Assembly: GCA_014529385.2 (NCBI GenBank)
Contig: CM043967.1
Span: 86,160,278 to 86,224,277, forward strand
From: Adiantum capillus-veneris
Lineage: Eukaryota > Streptophyta > Polypodiopsida > Polypodiales > Pteridaceae
Direction of reading: 5' to 3'
Length of the DNA: 64,000 nucleotides
A model generated the notes under the pieces. The model saw only the letters and a program-made list of their open reading frames with translations. It was not told the origin of the DNA and searched no databases. Position 1 is the first letter of the stretch, and each line of letters begins with the position of its first letter. Positions 44,367 to 55,280 of the stretch are shown piece after piece. A program made the position numbers and the translations under genes.

Positions 44367-47251
44367 CTCCCCCTCGAGCTCTGCATGTCACAGAGTCCAA
44401 GCATAGTCCGAAAACGTCGAAGCTTCTCAGCTCCAAGGGCCTTGGTAAAGATATCCGCTATCTGCTCCTCTGTGCTGACGTAGACCAAGTCGATGTCGCC
44501 CGCCAACACTCGCTCTCGAACGTAGTGGTAATGGACCTCTATGTGTTTGGTCCTGGCATGGAACACTGGGTTCCTAGCCAACTGCATGCTGCTGAGGTTG
44601 TCACAATGGATGAAAATCTGTTGGTCCACCTGCACTCCCAAGTCCTCAAGTAATGTGCGTAGCCAAGCTACCTCGCACGCCGCAACTGCTGCACCTCTGT
44701 ACTCGGCCTCTGTGCTCGATAAAGCAACCGTAGGCTGCTTTTTGCTGATCCAAGTAACAGCAGCACTCCCAAAAGAGAACATGAAGCCACTCGTAGATCT
44801 CCTATCAACAATGCTACCTGCCCAATCTGCATCTGTATACCCATACAATGCTAATGGTGCATCTGCTGCATAGAACAATGCGTAGTCAAGAGTACCTTGC
44901 ACATACCTAAGTGTGCGTCGTACTCCATCCAAATGTGGCTTCCTCGGAAGTTGCATGAACTGACTCTCCAAGCCTACTGTGTAGCTCAAGTCTGGCCTCG
45001 TGATAGTCAAGTAGATTAGACTACCCACAATCTTCCTGTACATGTTGACATCCTCAACAACATCACCCTTCTCTGCACTCAGCTTTGCATTCACATCCAA
45101 GGGAATAGAAATTGGCTTACAATCAGCCATACCATACTTTGACAACATGTCCAAAGCATACTGTCTCTGTGATAGCCATACACCCTCTGGAGTCCTGATC
45201 ACTTCAATGCCAAGAAAGTAGCGCAACTCGCCTAAATCTTTCATTTCAAACTCCTGTTTGAGAAGACCCTTCACATGGTCAATCTCCATAGCATTGTCAC
45301 CAACAATAATAAGGTCATCTACATATATGGTAATGACCACAATCCCCACATCACTCTCACGTACATAGAGTGAATGATCAGCATGAGCTCTCCTAAAACC
45401 AATACTGACAAGATACTTGGCAATCCTGTCATACCATGCTCTAGAGCCCTGCTTCAAACCATACAAAGCTTTGAGAAGTCTGCATACATAATCTGGGTAA
45501 CCTGGATCGACATAACCAGGTGGCTGATCCATATACACTTCCTCTTGCAACTCACCATTCAAGAAGGCATTCTTTACATCCATTTGATGCATAATCCATC
45601 CTCTAGATGCAGCCACTGCTATGACAGCTCTCACTGTCGTCATCTTTGCCACTGGAGCAAAGGTCTCCTCATAGTCTATGCCATACGTCTGTGCATAACC
45701 CTTTGCGACCAGCCTTGCCTTGTGACGCTCAATGTTACCATCAGCCTTATGCTTGGTTTTATACACCCATTTACAGCCAATAGCTTTCTTGCCACTTGGC
45801 AATGGCACCAACTCCCATGTGTCATTTGCTTCCAATGCAGCCATCTCTTCATTCATTGCATCATCCCAATGCACATTTCCAACTGCATCCTCAAAACATG
45901 TGGGCTCCACATCCTGTATCACCTTAGCCATGTAGGCTTGGTGATGCGCTAGATACCCATCATAAGTCAATTTCTGAACTGGATTTCTGACTCTATTAGA
46001 TCTGCGCGGTCCTGGGTCACTCCTTTGCCCTCTAGCATCTTCTTGTACTTTCCTTACACCAGGTGTCCTGATAGCCGGAATTCCAAATTCCTCATCAAGA
46101 CTTTGTTCAGAACCATCAGAATCCATGTCTACATGTGAAAAACCTGATGATGCATCAACCATAAAGGGAGGTTCATCAACCTTTTCCTTTCCTTTTCTTG
46201 ATACATTTCCTGTACCTGTTGGTGGAGTAACCTGCGTACGTAGTCTACCATTCCATGGTTTCTCAACAGAGCCACGAGAAGAGGACTCTTGTGGTCCACT
46301 CAAAACCTGTGACTGTGGCCTCACATTTTGTACAACCACATCATCTTTTACATCAGCCCCAATAGTGCCATGTGCATTACTGTACCAGCTGCTCATCTCA
46401 TCAAAGACTACATCTCTGCTCACTCGTAATTCTCGTGTAGTAGGATTGTAGCACCTGTACCCCTTTTGTTCAAGGGAATATCCCACAAGAATACATTTCT
46501 CTGCTTTAGGATCCAATTTCCTACGCAACTCATCTGGTACATGCACGTAAGCTATGCAGCCAAACACTTTCAAGTGTGCCAAATCAGGCTTTGTACCTGT
46601 AAACTTTTCCTCAGGTGTTACATCATGCACCGCAGCTGTAGGTGTCCTGTTCATAATGTACACAGCTGTATTTACAGCTTCAGCCCAGAAATGATGAGGC
46701 ATGTTCTTCTCATTCATCAATGCACGTGCAACCTCTGCAATGTGCCTGTTTTTCCTTTCTGCGACCCCATTCTGCTGTGGAGTATATCTGCATGTAAACT
46801 GCCTGTGTATACCATGCATTCGCAGAAAATCTGAAAAATCATTGGAGAAGTACTCTCCCCCTCCATCTGACCTCAATGTCTTGATTTGCATATCTGTCTC
46901 CTTCTCAATCATGACTTTGAAGTCTTGAAAGTGACCAAACACTTCACTTTTGTTACGCATGAAGTAGACCCATACTTTCCTTGTATGGTCATCAATGAAA
47001 GAGACATAATACCTGCAACCATGTATACTTGCAGTATCGGTTGGACCCCAAACATCTGTGTGCACCACTTCAAGTGGCTTTTTACATACATTGCGCTCAT
47101 GTGGAAATGAGCCCTTTGACTGTTTTCCAAACTGGCATGCTGCACACACTTTATGCATACCATCCACCTTGAATTTGGGCAAACCTTTTACAATCTGTTT
47201 TGATTGCATGCTGCGCAATCTCTGCTCATTGACATGGCCAATGCGTTTGTG
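44339..47251 (-). CDS. C3 pol: integrase, reverse transcriptase, RNase H
   Basis: The frame is open from just after the TAG (47252-47254); the first Met is at 47218. Residues are numbered from that Met. The integrase zinc domain spans the stop (H-K-R-I-G-H before it, CAAC at 25-28). The catalytic triad is Asp55 (HTDVWGP), Asp118 (RSDGGGEY) and Glu154 (NGVAERKN). RT keeps LYGLKQGSRAWYDRI and the YVDD box at 632-635. RNase H keeps YTDADWAGSIVDRRSTSG, SSTEAEYRG and FIHCDNLSS. All key residues are present, so the enzymes could work if the stop were bypassed. The C-terminus ends inside the LTR. It makes cDNA in the particle and inserts it in the nucleus. Confidence 0.95.
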   Translation of the reverse strand, partial: HKRIGHVNEQRLRSMQSKQIVKGLPKFKVDGMHKVCAACQFGKQSKGSFPHERNVCKKPLEVVHTDVWGPTDTASIHGCRYYVSFIDDHTRKVWVYFMRNKSEVFGHFQDFKVMIEKETDMQIKTLRSDGGGEYFSNDFSDFLRMHGIHRQFTCRYTPQQNGVAERKNRHIAEVARALMNEKNMPHHFWAEAVNTAVYIMNRTPTAAVHDVTPEEKFTGTKPDLAHLKVFGCIAYVHVPDELRRKLDPKAEKCILVGYSLEQKGYRCYNPTTRELRVSRDVVFDEMSSWYSNAHGTIGADVKDDVVVQNVRPQSQVLSGPQESSSRGSVEKPWNGRLRTQVTPPTGTGNVSRKGKEKVDEPPFMVDASSGFSHVDMDSDGSEQSLDEEFGIPAIRTPGVRKVQEDARGQRSDPGPRRSNRVRNPVQKLTYDGYLAHHQAYMAKVIQDVEPTCFEDAVGNVHWDDAMNEEMAALEANDTWELVPLPSGKKAIGCKWVYKTKHKADGNIERHKARLVAKGYAQTYGIDYEETFAPVAKMTTVRAVIAVAASRGWIMHQMDVKNAFLNGELQEEVYMDQPPGYVDPGYPDYVCRLLKALYGLKQGSRAWYDRIAKYLVSIGFRRAHADHSLYVRESDVGIVVITIYVDDLIIVGDNAMEIDHVKGLLKQEFEMKDLGELRYFLGIEVIRTPEGVWLSQRQYALDMLSKYGMADCKPISIPLDVNAKLSAEKGDVVEDVNMYRKIVGSLIYLTITRPDLSYTVGLESQFMQLPRKPHLDGVRRTLRYVQGTLDYALFYAADAPLALYGYTDADWAGSIVDRRSTSGFMFSFGSAAVTWISKKQPTVALSSTEAEYRGAAVAACEVAWLRTLLEDLGVQVDQQIFIHCDNLSSMQLARNPVFHARTKHIEVHYHYVRERVLAGDIDLVYVSTEEQIADIFTKALGAEKLRRFRTMLGLCDMQSSRGSVEMSSSTP
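44367..44376 (-). other. C3 polypurine tract
   Basis: The minus strand reads CGAGGGGGAG immediately before the 3' LTR, the usual plus-strand primer. Confidence 0.9.
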
Positions 47252-48688
47252 CTAAATGTCAACATCAGCCACAACACCTGTGCCCTGTGCAAATAATGCA
47301 GCTTTTACCTCAGGCATGTCTACATTCAGCGTAAACATTCTGCCCACACATTTGCCCTCTGTGATCAGCTTACAGCCATTCTGGAAATCTTCTACATAAC
47401 AGCCATTTGGATTGAAGCGAACTTGCAAACCCTGCTCAACCATTTGTCCAACAGAAACAAGATTCTTTGTAATGTTTGGGACATGAAGTACATCTGCTAA
47501 GTACTTTGATTTCCCACTCTTCGTATTTAGAGGTATGTCCCCTACATGAGCAATGGGGTGAGCTGTGTCATCTCCTGTCTGCACATAGCCTGACACATCT
47601 GGTTTGCGCATATCTCTAAACCACTCTCCACGAGACGTCATGTGATTAGAGGCACCTGAATCCACATACCAAACATCATCTTGGGTGGAATTCTCTGCAG
47701 TCATTGTATTCATTACATGTTGCATAACAAACATGCGCTCGTTTTTGCTGTCATCTGCATCTCTGCTAGTAGATGCATAGTTGCCCTGTTCTCTCTTTCT
47801 ACTTGCTTTTCCCTTTGGACAGTCACGTGACATGTGACCTCTTTCACCACAAGTCCAACATTCTCTACTATCTGGAGTATGTTGCTGCCTGCTTGATCCT
47901 GCACCACGACCTCTTTGACTCCCCCTGCCTTGAGACTGGTTTCCCCTGCCACCTGTATTGTTTTGATTTGATTGACCTTCCAGAAATTGGCCCCTGCAAC
48001 CCCTTGGGCCTCGACCACGACCTCTACCTCTACCACTGTTGGAGTTAGAATAGAAGGCCTGTTCAGAATTATTTCTGCCATGAGAAGAAGATGTGTCAAG
48101 GTTCTTCTCCTCAAGAATAAGCATAGAAATCAAATCTTGGAACACGGGGATGTCGTCTCTTGTATTCATGGAAGACCTAAAATGTACATACTCATCTCCT
48201 AGACCATCCAAGCATGCACGGACAATGTCATCGTCTTCCACTGAGACTTTAATAGATCCAAGAGCCTCAATGATACTCTTGATCTTCAAAGCATAATCAT
48301 TGATGGAGAGGTTGTTCCTCTTAACCTGATTTAGCTCCGACTTTAGTTGAAGCTTCCTGGCCTTGGTGTTCACCTCGAACACTCTGCCTAAGTTTTTCCA
48401 TGCAATGGCGGGGGTTTCAGCATCCTGTAGATAGCCCATCATGCCATCTGTGATGCTCATAGAAAGCCAATACATCACTTTGCTCTGGCCTTGTTGCCAG
48501 TCCCTCAAAGCTTTCCTTTGTTCTGCTGTAGCATTTGCCTCGGGAATCTCTGGTTCCTTTTCATTGTCTCCTTCTACATAGTCCCAATAACCTTTTCCTT
48601 TTAGGAAATTTGTTATTCTGAACTTCCATGCAGGGTAGTTATTTTTCTCAAGCTTCTCAGTGACAATCTGACTGAAACCGTCAGACAT
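47252..48688 (-). CDS. C3 gag and protease
   Basis: This is a 478-codon frame from ATG 48688. Residues 17-40 (NNYPAWKFRITNFLKGKG) are the copia gag N-terminus. An Arg-Gly-rich stretch lies at 219-262 and a standard zinc knuckle CWTCGERGHMSRDC at 277-290. The protease active site is YVDSGASNH at 341-349. The frame ends at TAG with the context D-I-stop-H-K-R-I-G-H, where copia proteins normally have W-H-K-R-L-G-H, so the stop is most simply TGG changed to TAG. Without it, gag-protease and pol form one polyprotein, as is normal for copia. Confidence 0.95.
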   Translation of the reverse strand: MSDGFSQIVTEKLEKNNYPAWKFRITNFLKGKGYWDYVEGDNEKEPEIPEANATAEQRKALRDWQQGQSKVMYWLSMSITDGMMGYLQDAETPAIAWKNLGRVFEVNTKARKLQLKSELNQVKRNNLSINDYALKIKSIIEALGSIKVSVEDDDIVRACLDGLGDEYVHFRSSMNTRDDIPVFQDLISMLILEEKNLDTSSSHGRNNSEQAFYSNSNSGRGRGRGRGPRGCRGQFLEGQSNQNNTGGRGNQSQGRGSQRGRGAGSSRQQHTPDSRECWTCGERGHMSRDCPKGKASRKREQGNYASTSRDADDSKNERMFVMQHVMNTMTAENSTQDDVWYVDSGASNHMTSRGEWFRDMRKPDVSGYVQTGDDTAHPIAHVGDIPLNTKSGKSKYLADVLHVPNITKNLVSVGQMVEQGLQVRFNPNGCYVEDFQNGCKLITEGKCVGRMFTLNVDMPEVKAALFAQGTGVVADVDI

Positions 48689-48944
48689 CTTGAAGCACTA
48701 AGACAAAATAGCTGCAATCTGTAAAAACCTGCAAATCTGTTGAACCTGCTATCGTGGTTCCTGTAACGCTTTCTACACTCAACGAGTGTCCACAATCAAG
48801 CATACATACAACCACTGTACTTGTACAGTAAATCTCTGTATACTGCACTTTGGAGACCTGTTCAGAAAGTTGGAGATCTGGTCGTGGATTGCGAACGAAG
48901 GGATTGTGATGCTCTTGCTCTCTTAGCCTCTCTTGCCTGCACCA

Positions 48945-48957
48945 GGCTCTGATACCA
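48945..48957 (-). other. C3 primer-binding site
   Basis: The minus strand reads TGGTATCAGAGCC directly after the LTR end, complementary to the 3' end of plant initiator-Met tRNA. Confidence 0.95.
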
Positions 48958-49279
48958 TGTAAAGAATGAGGATGCAAGAGAGCTACACAAGACAAGCACA
49001 AAGCACACAGAGATGGAAAGCTTCTTCTTCTTCTTCTCAAAAAAGAGAGTACAAAATGACTAAGTGCTAAAGCTGAAAAGTAGCACATATGTACATGCGG
49101 TCACTAAGTGTGAACTCGCTAGAAGCGTACTAGGCTGGCACTATAAGTGTAGTCCAGCTGTAGAATCACTGGCAGAGATCCTCCGTGTCGGTCACCTAAC
49201 GCGCCAGTGAGTAAATGCCGTAAGCGGCCAAGACCCGTAGTGGATGCCAGCTCAAGGTGTAGAGCTCGACATCTCAACA
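48958..49279 (-). repeat. C3 right LTR (5' in element sense)
   Basis: It is 322 bp long and differs from the left copy at three sites: ctcaaaaa for ctcagaaa, gtccag for gtctag and ggcaga for ggtaga. The transcript would start in it and run leftwards. Confidence 0.97.
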
Positions 49280-49284
49280 ATTCC

Positions 49285-50233
49285 TCCATGTGCGTGTTCT
49301 AGAATCAGCAGGTATTCACTTTCACTTGCATAGATTCTAAGTTGATTGTTCTTTCCTCGCTTATAGAGTTGGTTCCCAATTAACTGAAAATCACGAGCCT
49401 CTAGCTCTATAGCCCTTTTACGTGCTCTTGTTATGTTTTCACGAAACGTCCTTGTGATTAAGAAATCAATGATATATTGAGTCCATGCAGGTGCAATGTT
49501 TACCTGAAACAATGTCGCGTGTTCCACTGGTCGTTTTGCACTACATATAGTACAATTGTTAACATAAGCATGCGTGTCTGCGTACATAGTTGGCCAATAA
49601 ACCCCTAATTGTTTCAGTCTCTGGTGTGTTTTCACTGTTGAACAATGAAATGCACAATTCTGGACATGCACTTCTTCAAGATAACACTCGAATTCCTCCG
49701 GATTTATACATAGTCGTAGAATTTGGTTCGATCCTAGATGATACAGCCGTCCTACAATCAACTGGAAGTTTTTGTTTGTCGAATTGTTTGTTGTTTGGAT
49801 CTGTGTTCCGTGTTATCAAACTGACCACCAAAGGAAAGAATGCTAACAATTTCCTGAGACCATTTGGGTATCATTTCAATATTGAAAAGATAAGCATATG
49901 GTATTTCATCATCTACTCCTTCAGGAGCTTCCCTGTTGTGTATCCTTGACAGATGATCCGCCCGTAGATGAGTTATAACCCTTTTTGACTACCACTGTGA
50001 AATCAAACTAGCAATACAATAAACCAGCGTACGATCCTCCTCGTATTGCATGGTTTATTTACCAGATACAAAAGAGCTTGATGATATGTGAAGAACACAA
50101 ATTTGTTTGCGAGCAAATAATGCCGAAATTTCTTTACAGCATAAATCATTCCTAACCCCTCTCTTTTGGTGGTTGTGTAGTTCTTTTTCGCACTATTTAA
50201 CTGTCGGCTTGCATAACAAACTGGAAAATCCAT
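49285..50233 (-). pseudogene. G2 RNase H and integrase N-terminus
   Basis: RNase H reads VCYASRQLNSAKKNYTTTKR, keeping the active-site Glu in KREGLG. The later motif reads FFTYHQALLYL, where gypsy RNase H has T-D-H, so the third catalytic Asp is now Tyr. The integrase N-terminus follows with RIYASESEYLLILEHAHGG, cut by C3 after the second His. A segment with VHVQNCAFHCSTVKTHQRL and CTICSAKRPVEHA looks like another H-H-C-C zinc domain upstream; it may be the RNase H-integrase connection or a duplicated domain. Confidence 0.7.
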
Positions 50234-51546
50234 TGTTCCGTCTCCAGGTTGAGCCAGAATACCCCCGATTGCATATGCAGATGCATCATTGTGAACATGG
50301 AATATCTTTTTCTAATCCGGTGCTTTAAGTACATGTGCTGATACAAGGTTTTCCTTTAGCTTTTGGAATGAAGTTTCACACTCCTCGGTCCAGTCAAAAT
50401 TGAATAGCAAACGATACAGAGGTTGTGCGATGACTGCATACATATATATGACTCTTCGATAATATCCGCAGTGTCCCATGAAGGATTGCACTTGTTTCGC
50501 ATTAGTAGGCCTGGGCAGGTCTATGATGACTTTGATTTTGTCTATGTTAGTGGTTATGCCATTTCTTGAGACAATGTGTCCTAAAATGCGGCCTTGCGTT
50601 TCGCATTAGTAGGCCTAGGCAGGTCTACGATGACTTTGATTTTTTCTAGGTCAGTGGTTATGCCATTTATTGAGACAATGTGTCCTAAAATGCGGCCTTG
50701 CCTAGCCATGAAAATACACTTTTCCGGGTTAAGACAGATTCGATATGTTCTGCATTTTTCAAATACCTTTTGCAAATGGTCAATATGTTCGTCTCATAGA
50801 AGAGAGTCTACACAAAGATCGTCCATGTATATTTCTAAGAATATTCTCAGGTATTCTTTGAACGCATGCGTCATTAACCGTTGAAAGGTAGCTGGGGCAT
50901 TAGTTAAGCTAAAAGGCATAACTCGATACGCATATATTCCCCATTCTGTGGCAAACGTTGTTTTGTGTTGATCCTCTATTGCAATTGCCAGTTGGTTGTA
51001 TCCTGAAAACCCATCTAGGAAGGAATAAGCCTGTTTCCCAGCCACCCTCTCAAGTACATGTTCTGTGATTGGCAAGGGATAATTATCCCTTATGGTGGAT
51101 GCATTTACCTTTTTGAGGTTTACACACACTCGCAGTTTTCCATTCTTTTTGGGGACAACCACAATGGGTGACACCCAATCTGTATGTTCGATTTCATAGA
51201 TGAATTCAACATCCATCAGCTTGTCAATCTCCTATTTGATTCGCTTAGCAAATGTGTCATTATATGTATAAGGACGCTGTTTGTTAGGTTTGGCATCTGA
51301 TTTCAAAGGAATTGTATGTTGGCATATCAATGGATCAACTCCTTTTAGGTCTTTGTAGGACCATGCAAACACATCTTTATACTTCTTGAGAACTTGTGTT
51401 AGCCGTTCTTCTTCTTCAGGCTCTAAATCGGTTGCGACATAGACCGGCTGAGGCTTCTCACCTGGTTCAACGAGGTCTATCCGTTTTGCATTTTTCGGCG
51501 CATCGTAAGATTCTTGGTTTGTTCTTTCCCTGATTGGTGGTGTCAT
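50234..51546 (-). pseudogene. G2 reverse transcriptase
   Basis: The N-terminus reads KYKDVFAWSYKDLKGVDP. The core keeps VSPIVVVPKKNGKLRVCV, AYSFLDGFSGYNQLAIA and the box IYMDDLCVDSLL at about 50,829-50,800. F-S-L-T-N-A-P-A-T-F has Ser where F-G-L-T-N-A is usual. The thumb reads LNPEKCIFMARQGRILGHIV. A 104-bp tandem duplication (50495-50701) shifts the frame in the thumb, and one TAG separates the first two pieces. Confidence 0.85.
50495..50701. repeat. 104-bp tandem duplication in the G2 RT
   Basis: Copies at 50495-50598 and 50599-50701 share almost every base (cattagtaggcct, ggttatgccattt, tcctaaaatgcggccttg). The length is not a multiple of three, so the RT frame is disrupted. Confidence 0.9.
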
Positions 51547-52287
51547 TATGATTTTTCTGTCCTAGATGGTAAATTTCCGATAGTGTGATGGTACATTCAT
51601 GTTTTCTTTTTCTGACTCCCCTTTTTCATCACTATCTCCCTCAGTAGTCCATTCCTCTCGTAAAGACCGTTTTAGTTCTTGGTATTTCTGTTTACGCTCC
51701 AGTTTGGTCCACTCTGGGTCTTTTGTTGTTTCTTTTTTTGATTTTTTTGATTTTGGTTATATTTTAGCTTTCTGTATTTGTCTTATTTCCTCTCGTGTTC
51801 CTTCCCCTCGAACTTTTGAGAATCTTCCTGATATTTGATCTTTTACACAATCCTCTGCTTTTACAAGCATTAGGTAGTGATTTTTATCTTTTATCCTGGG
51901 CATCAAGTTCTCTCTCGCTTTGTTTTCTGCTCGTTTTCTCCTATAGCGTTCTTGGTGTTTAGGGTACAGACATCCAATGTTGCTAGTATGTGTTCCCATT
52001 CCAGAGGTTCCAAGGCATCTTCAGGAAAAGGTTCCGGAATGTAATCCTTGGTCCAATCGCTCTTTCTAAGAGGCATTCTTCTTTTTTTAAGCTCCCACAA
52101 CGTGAAGCTCCGCACATCCATAGCTCTTTTTGTTGCCCTAACCATGCTGGGAGTTCCGATCCTGCGACTGTAGCTGAATCAAACTCTTCCACTGGTGTCT
52201 GGTTCACATCCTTGTAACTATGGTCTTTCAAGTGTATTTTGGTTGTTGTCTCGCCATGTCTGAGGTATATGTGGTCATAACCCAATC
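51547..52287 (-). pseudogene. G2 protease-RT spacer with GYDH block
   Basis: Directly after protease 1 comes GYDHIYLRHGETTTKIHLKD and then HSYKDVNQTPVEEF, matching the same place in G3. Two further overlapping frames (51,757-52,145) are Lys/Arg/Glu-rich. No known domain is recognised. Stops and shifts are present. Confidence 0.55.
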
Positions 52288-54400
52288 CTAGACCATCTTT
52301 AATTGTCGCATGAATGGTCTTCCCAAGATGATCTCGTAATTGTTCTTTTTGTCGAAATCGACTATTGCAAATGTATGCTCATACTCGATTCCGCATGAGG
52401 TGACAATCACTTTTTCTAAGAGTCCTAGAGGCTTCTCCATTAACCCATCTGTCAATTGCAATTTCATTCTGGTAGCTCTCAAAGTTTGTTTTTCCATTTT
52501 TCTAGATTTCCTTGGTGGCGATGGCGACTCCTGCTCCACTGTCAAGAATAGCTTTGGAAACTACTCCTTGGAATTCTACTGGTAGTGTGGTGTTTCCATC
52601 TTCTCCCTCGCAATACTCTCCAACCTTGTTTAATGGTACTGGCGTAGTGTTTAGTTGAGGCCTGTCCAATTCTCTGATCCCTTCCTGAAGCTTCGAGGTG
52701 GGATCTTTCACTCCAAAATTTTCTAGGCATTTTCCTACTGTGGTCCACATGTTTGGTCGTAACCTTAAGAGTTCAGCTAATGTGATTGTGCATGCCACTG
52801 GGGTGGACAATAACTCAATCAACCCTTGTGAATCCATCACTCTGTTGGAAGAAAGTCTTTGAGATGGGATTGCTCTCACCTCGGACTTGGCTTCATACTC
52901 TCCTAGGTAAGAGGGTAGAGTTTTCAGCAAGTCTGGTTGGCTGTGCCCTGAACTAATTGATCCCTGGTCTCCCCCTTGTGAATGCATATCAAAGTTCATT
53001 TGTGATCTTGCCTCAAATTCTTCAATAGGAGGTAAGATCTCGTTTTTGTCTTTTCTCGTGCTGTTCCTTTGGTAACTCACCCTGTTAGCTTCGTTGGCCT
53101 CACGGATTTTCTTCCACAGATCATCTAGACCATTACAATCCTTACCCATTTCTACCAATGTTTTCGGCTGGAACCCGTCACTTGCCTCATCTGTCGTATT
53201 TGGCACTATGATAGGCTCTTCCCTAGACTCATAGGCATTCGTGAGTCTTTCCTTCGTTTCTACTTGTTCCTCTAAAGTTGGTTTGATAGAGGTTGGAGCT
53301 GGTGCTTCATGCCAATTTGCAGGTTTACCAAGCGGGTTTTCTATTAAAGATTGATCCATTTCAATCATCTTTCTACACATTTCCAACCTCTGTTTTTCTA
53401 TTTCAGCATATGGATAAGTCATCCATCTTTGCTCTTGGGTTTGGTTCTTTTTGAGTCTAGCTTCGTAAGCTTTTAGAAGTTCATCTAACTGCTTATTTAA
53501 CTTGTCTGCCAGTACTGATCCTCTTGATCCTGCACTTTTGGGTTCTGCTATTTCCTTGGGTGCTATGGTTGCCGCAGTGTGTGAGCTTAGGCTAGCTAGA
53601 ACCTCTAACCGCTCTAATCTATCCTTTGTGTGTTTTAACTCCTCGAATAGAGCAGTTTGCTCTCGTTCTTTCCTGGCTTTCATACGCGCTTTTCTAGCTT
53701 TCCAAGTGCTTCTCTGATTTTTCGTTTCTGAACTTGGGGCATCGGTTTTTGGCTCTTCAATTATAGGTTCGTTCGTCATTCTTTGAGCTTGGGCTTGTGT
53801 CACTGCCTGAAAAGGTATGACTGTCTCGTTTTCTGATCCTCCACTGGAAGGCACTGCTTCCAGCATGTTCAAGGTAGTTTTTGCTCCTTTGCTCGGGTTC
53901 TTAGGGAAATCAGGAATCAAATGAGTAACTCCAAACTCGGTGCAATATGAGTTGACTCTAATGATTTCATCATGAGGACAGTCTCTTAGCCAATGGTCTC
54001 CACCACACTTGTAGCAGGGTCCTTTAGGCTGTTGAGGTGCTCCTTGAGATCCTCTTTGTTGGTATGCATGTCTCTGCCCACCCATGCCTCCGTTGGCTAT
54101 GAACAACAATGTTCGTTCATCCAAGCTATATCTTCCTTCTCTTGCTGCCTGTGCAGCTGTTGGTGGTCCTGCACCTCCCATCATGCTCCATGGTTCTGTT
54201 GTTGAGGGTTCTTCCGGTGGATAATAGACAGGATTTGCCGCATATCCATTGGGATCTTCATAATATGCATGCATAGGCACCAAAGCCTTCTCTTCTGATT
54301 TGGTTACGGTTGGTGTGTATCTTATGCCGACTGGTCGTAATCTTGGTAGGAATGGTTGTTGCCCAACACTGGTTGTGGTCTTTCTACACCTACAGGTCAT
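52288..54400 (-). pseudogene. G2 gag C-terminal part and protease 1
   Basis: A 632-codon open frame (52502-54400) carries one knuckle CYKCGGDHWLRDC (three-residue C-to-H spacing) and a degraded second one (CTEFGVTHLIPDF). A charged helical stretch follows (ARMKARKEREQTALFEELKH), then the protease N-terminus AILDSGAGVAIATKE. After a shift near 52,505 the protease continues with VTSCGIEYEHTFAIVDF and ILGRPFMRQLKMV. This is the normal gypsy order, so it is the regular protease. Confidence 0.8.
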
Positions 54401-55131
54401 GGTAGGTTGCCTGCTTGATACCTAGGCATCGGCGAAACTTGAGGAGATGCTACCTGAGCTTGGGGAGCGTAAGGTCTCTCTTTCACATATCCCTTGTTAT
54501 AATAACATTCCTCCGTCCCATGGTTTGTCCATTTTTGTTCAATAGCACACCACTTGGGCTGTTTAGCCTGGGGTTTGGCGTACAAGTTAATCTTTTTGAG
54601 CACTTCCTCTACAAGATGCTCCTGGTTTACAGTTACTTCTCCTTTCGGTGCTGTCTTAGAAGACTTGCTTCCACTTTGTTGCGAGGATGAATCATCGTCA
54701 AGATCCTTGAACTCACTCTCTTTGTAGACGGCACAATTGTCTACAAGGTAAAGAGCCTCCTTCGTTAATTCATTTAACGTTGTGCTCCTCTTCATATGTA
54801 AGTCCTTCTGGAGATCTGCATTCCTTAGTCCTTGGATAAATATAAGCATAAGTGTGGACTGAGTTGGCAGTTCTTCCACATGGCAGAACTTAACATATAT
54901 TTTTAGTCATAGGGCTGCCTTTCGCACAGATTCCCCTTCTTTTTGTTTGAATTTATGGATTTGTGAGACTGTATTATGAGCTATCCCCCTTTGTGAGAAT
55001 TCCTCGATAAACTCGTCAAACACTTCCTCCATAGACTCAAAGTCTCTATGCTCCACAGAGTCAAACCAAGTAGCAGCGTCATCCTCTAGGGTTAGTCCAA
55101 ACCCTGCAAATTGGGTAGGAAAGTCTAGCAC
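54397..55131 (-). pseudogene. G2 gag capsid domain
   Basis: FAGFGLTLEDDAATWFDSV, FDEFIEEFSQRGIAHNTVSQ and, after a stop, LMLIFIQGLRNADLQKDLHM are the retrotransposon gag capsid signatures. The segment WCAIEQKWTNHGTEEC may be a worn knuckle corresponding to the first one in G1. Confidence 0.75.
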
Positions 55132-55280
55132 CTCTTCAACTCTAATTACACGCGCACAGGCTGCGACATGATCTCTAGGATCCCTGTTTCCCGTGTATTT
55201 CTTGTTTACCTATTTTTGCCTTGAGAAGGTCTAATTCTACGATGGTCTACAAATCTCATCATTGGATCTCCACGTCCTAG

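Larger units (their letters stand above)
44045..49279 (-). mobile_element. young Ty1/copia element C3 nested in G2
   Basis: It is 5,235 bp, with two 322-bp LTRs that differ at three positions (all transitions), a 5-bp target duplication (attcc), an initiator-Met primer site and a polypurine tract. Gag-protease and integrase-RT-RNase H lie in one frame broken by a single TAG. It is the most recent insertion in the window that can be dated relatively, and apart from the stop it looks complete. Confidence 0.97.

Noticed and set aside
44294-48296. Plus-strand frames opposite C3 pol and gag
   Set aside because: Antisense shadows of well-identified copia genes.
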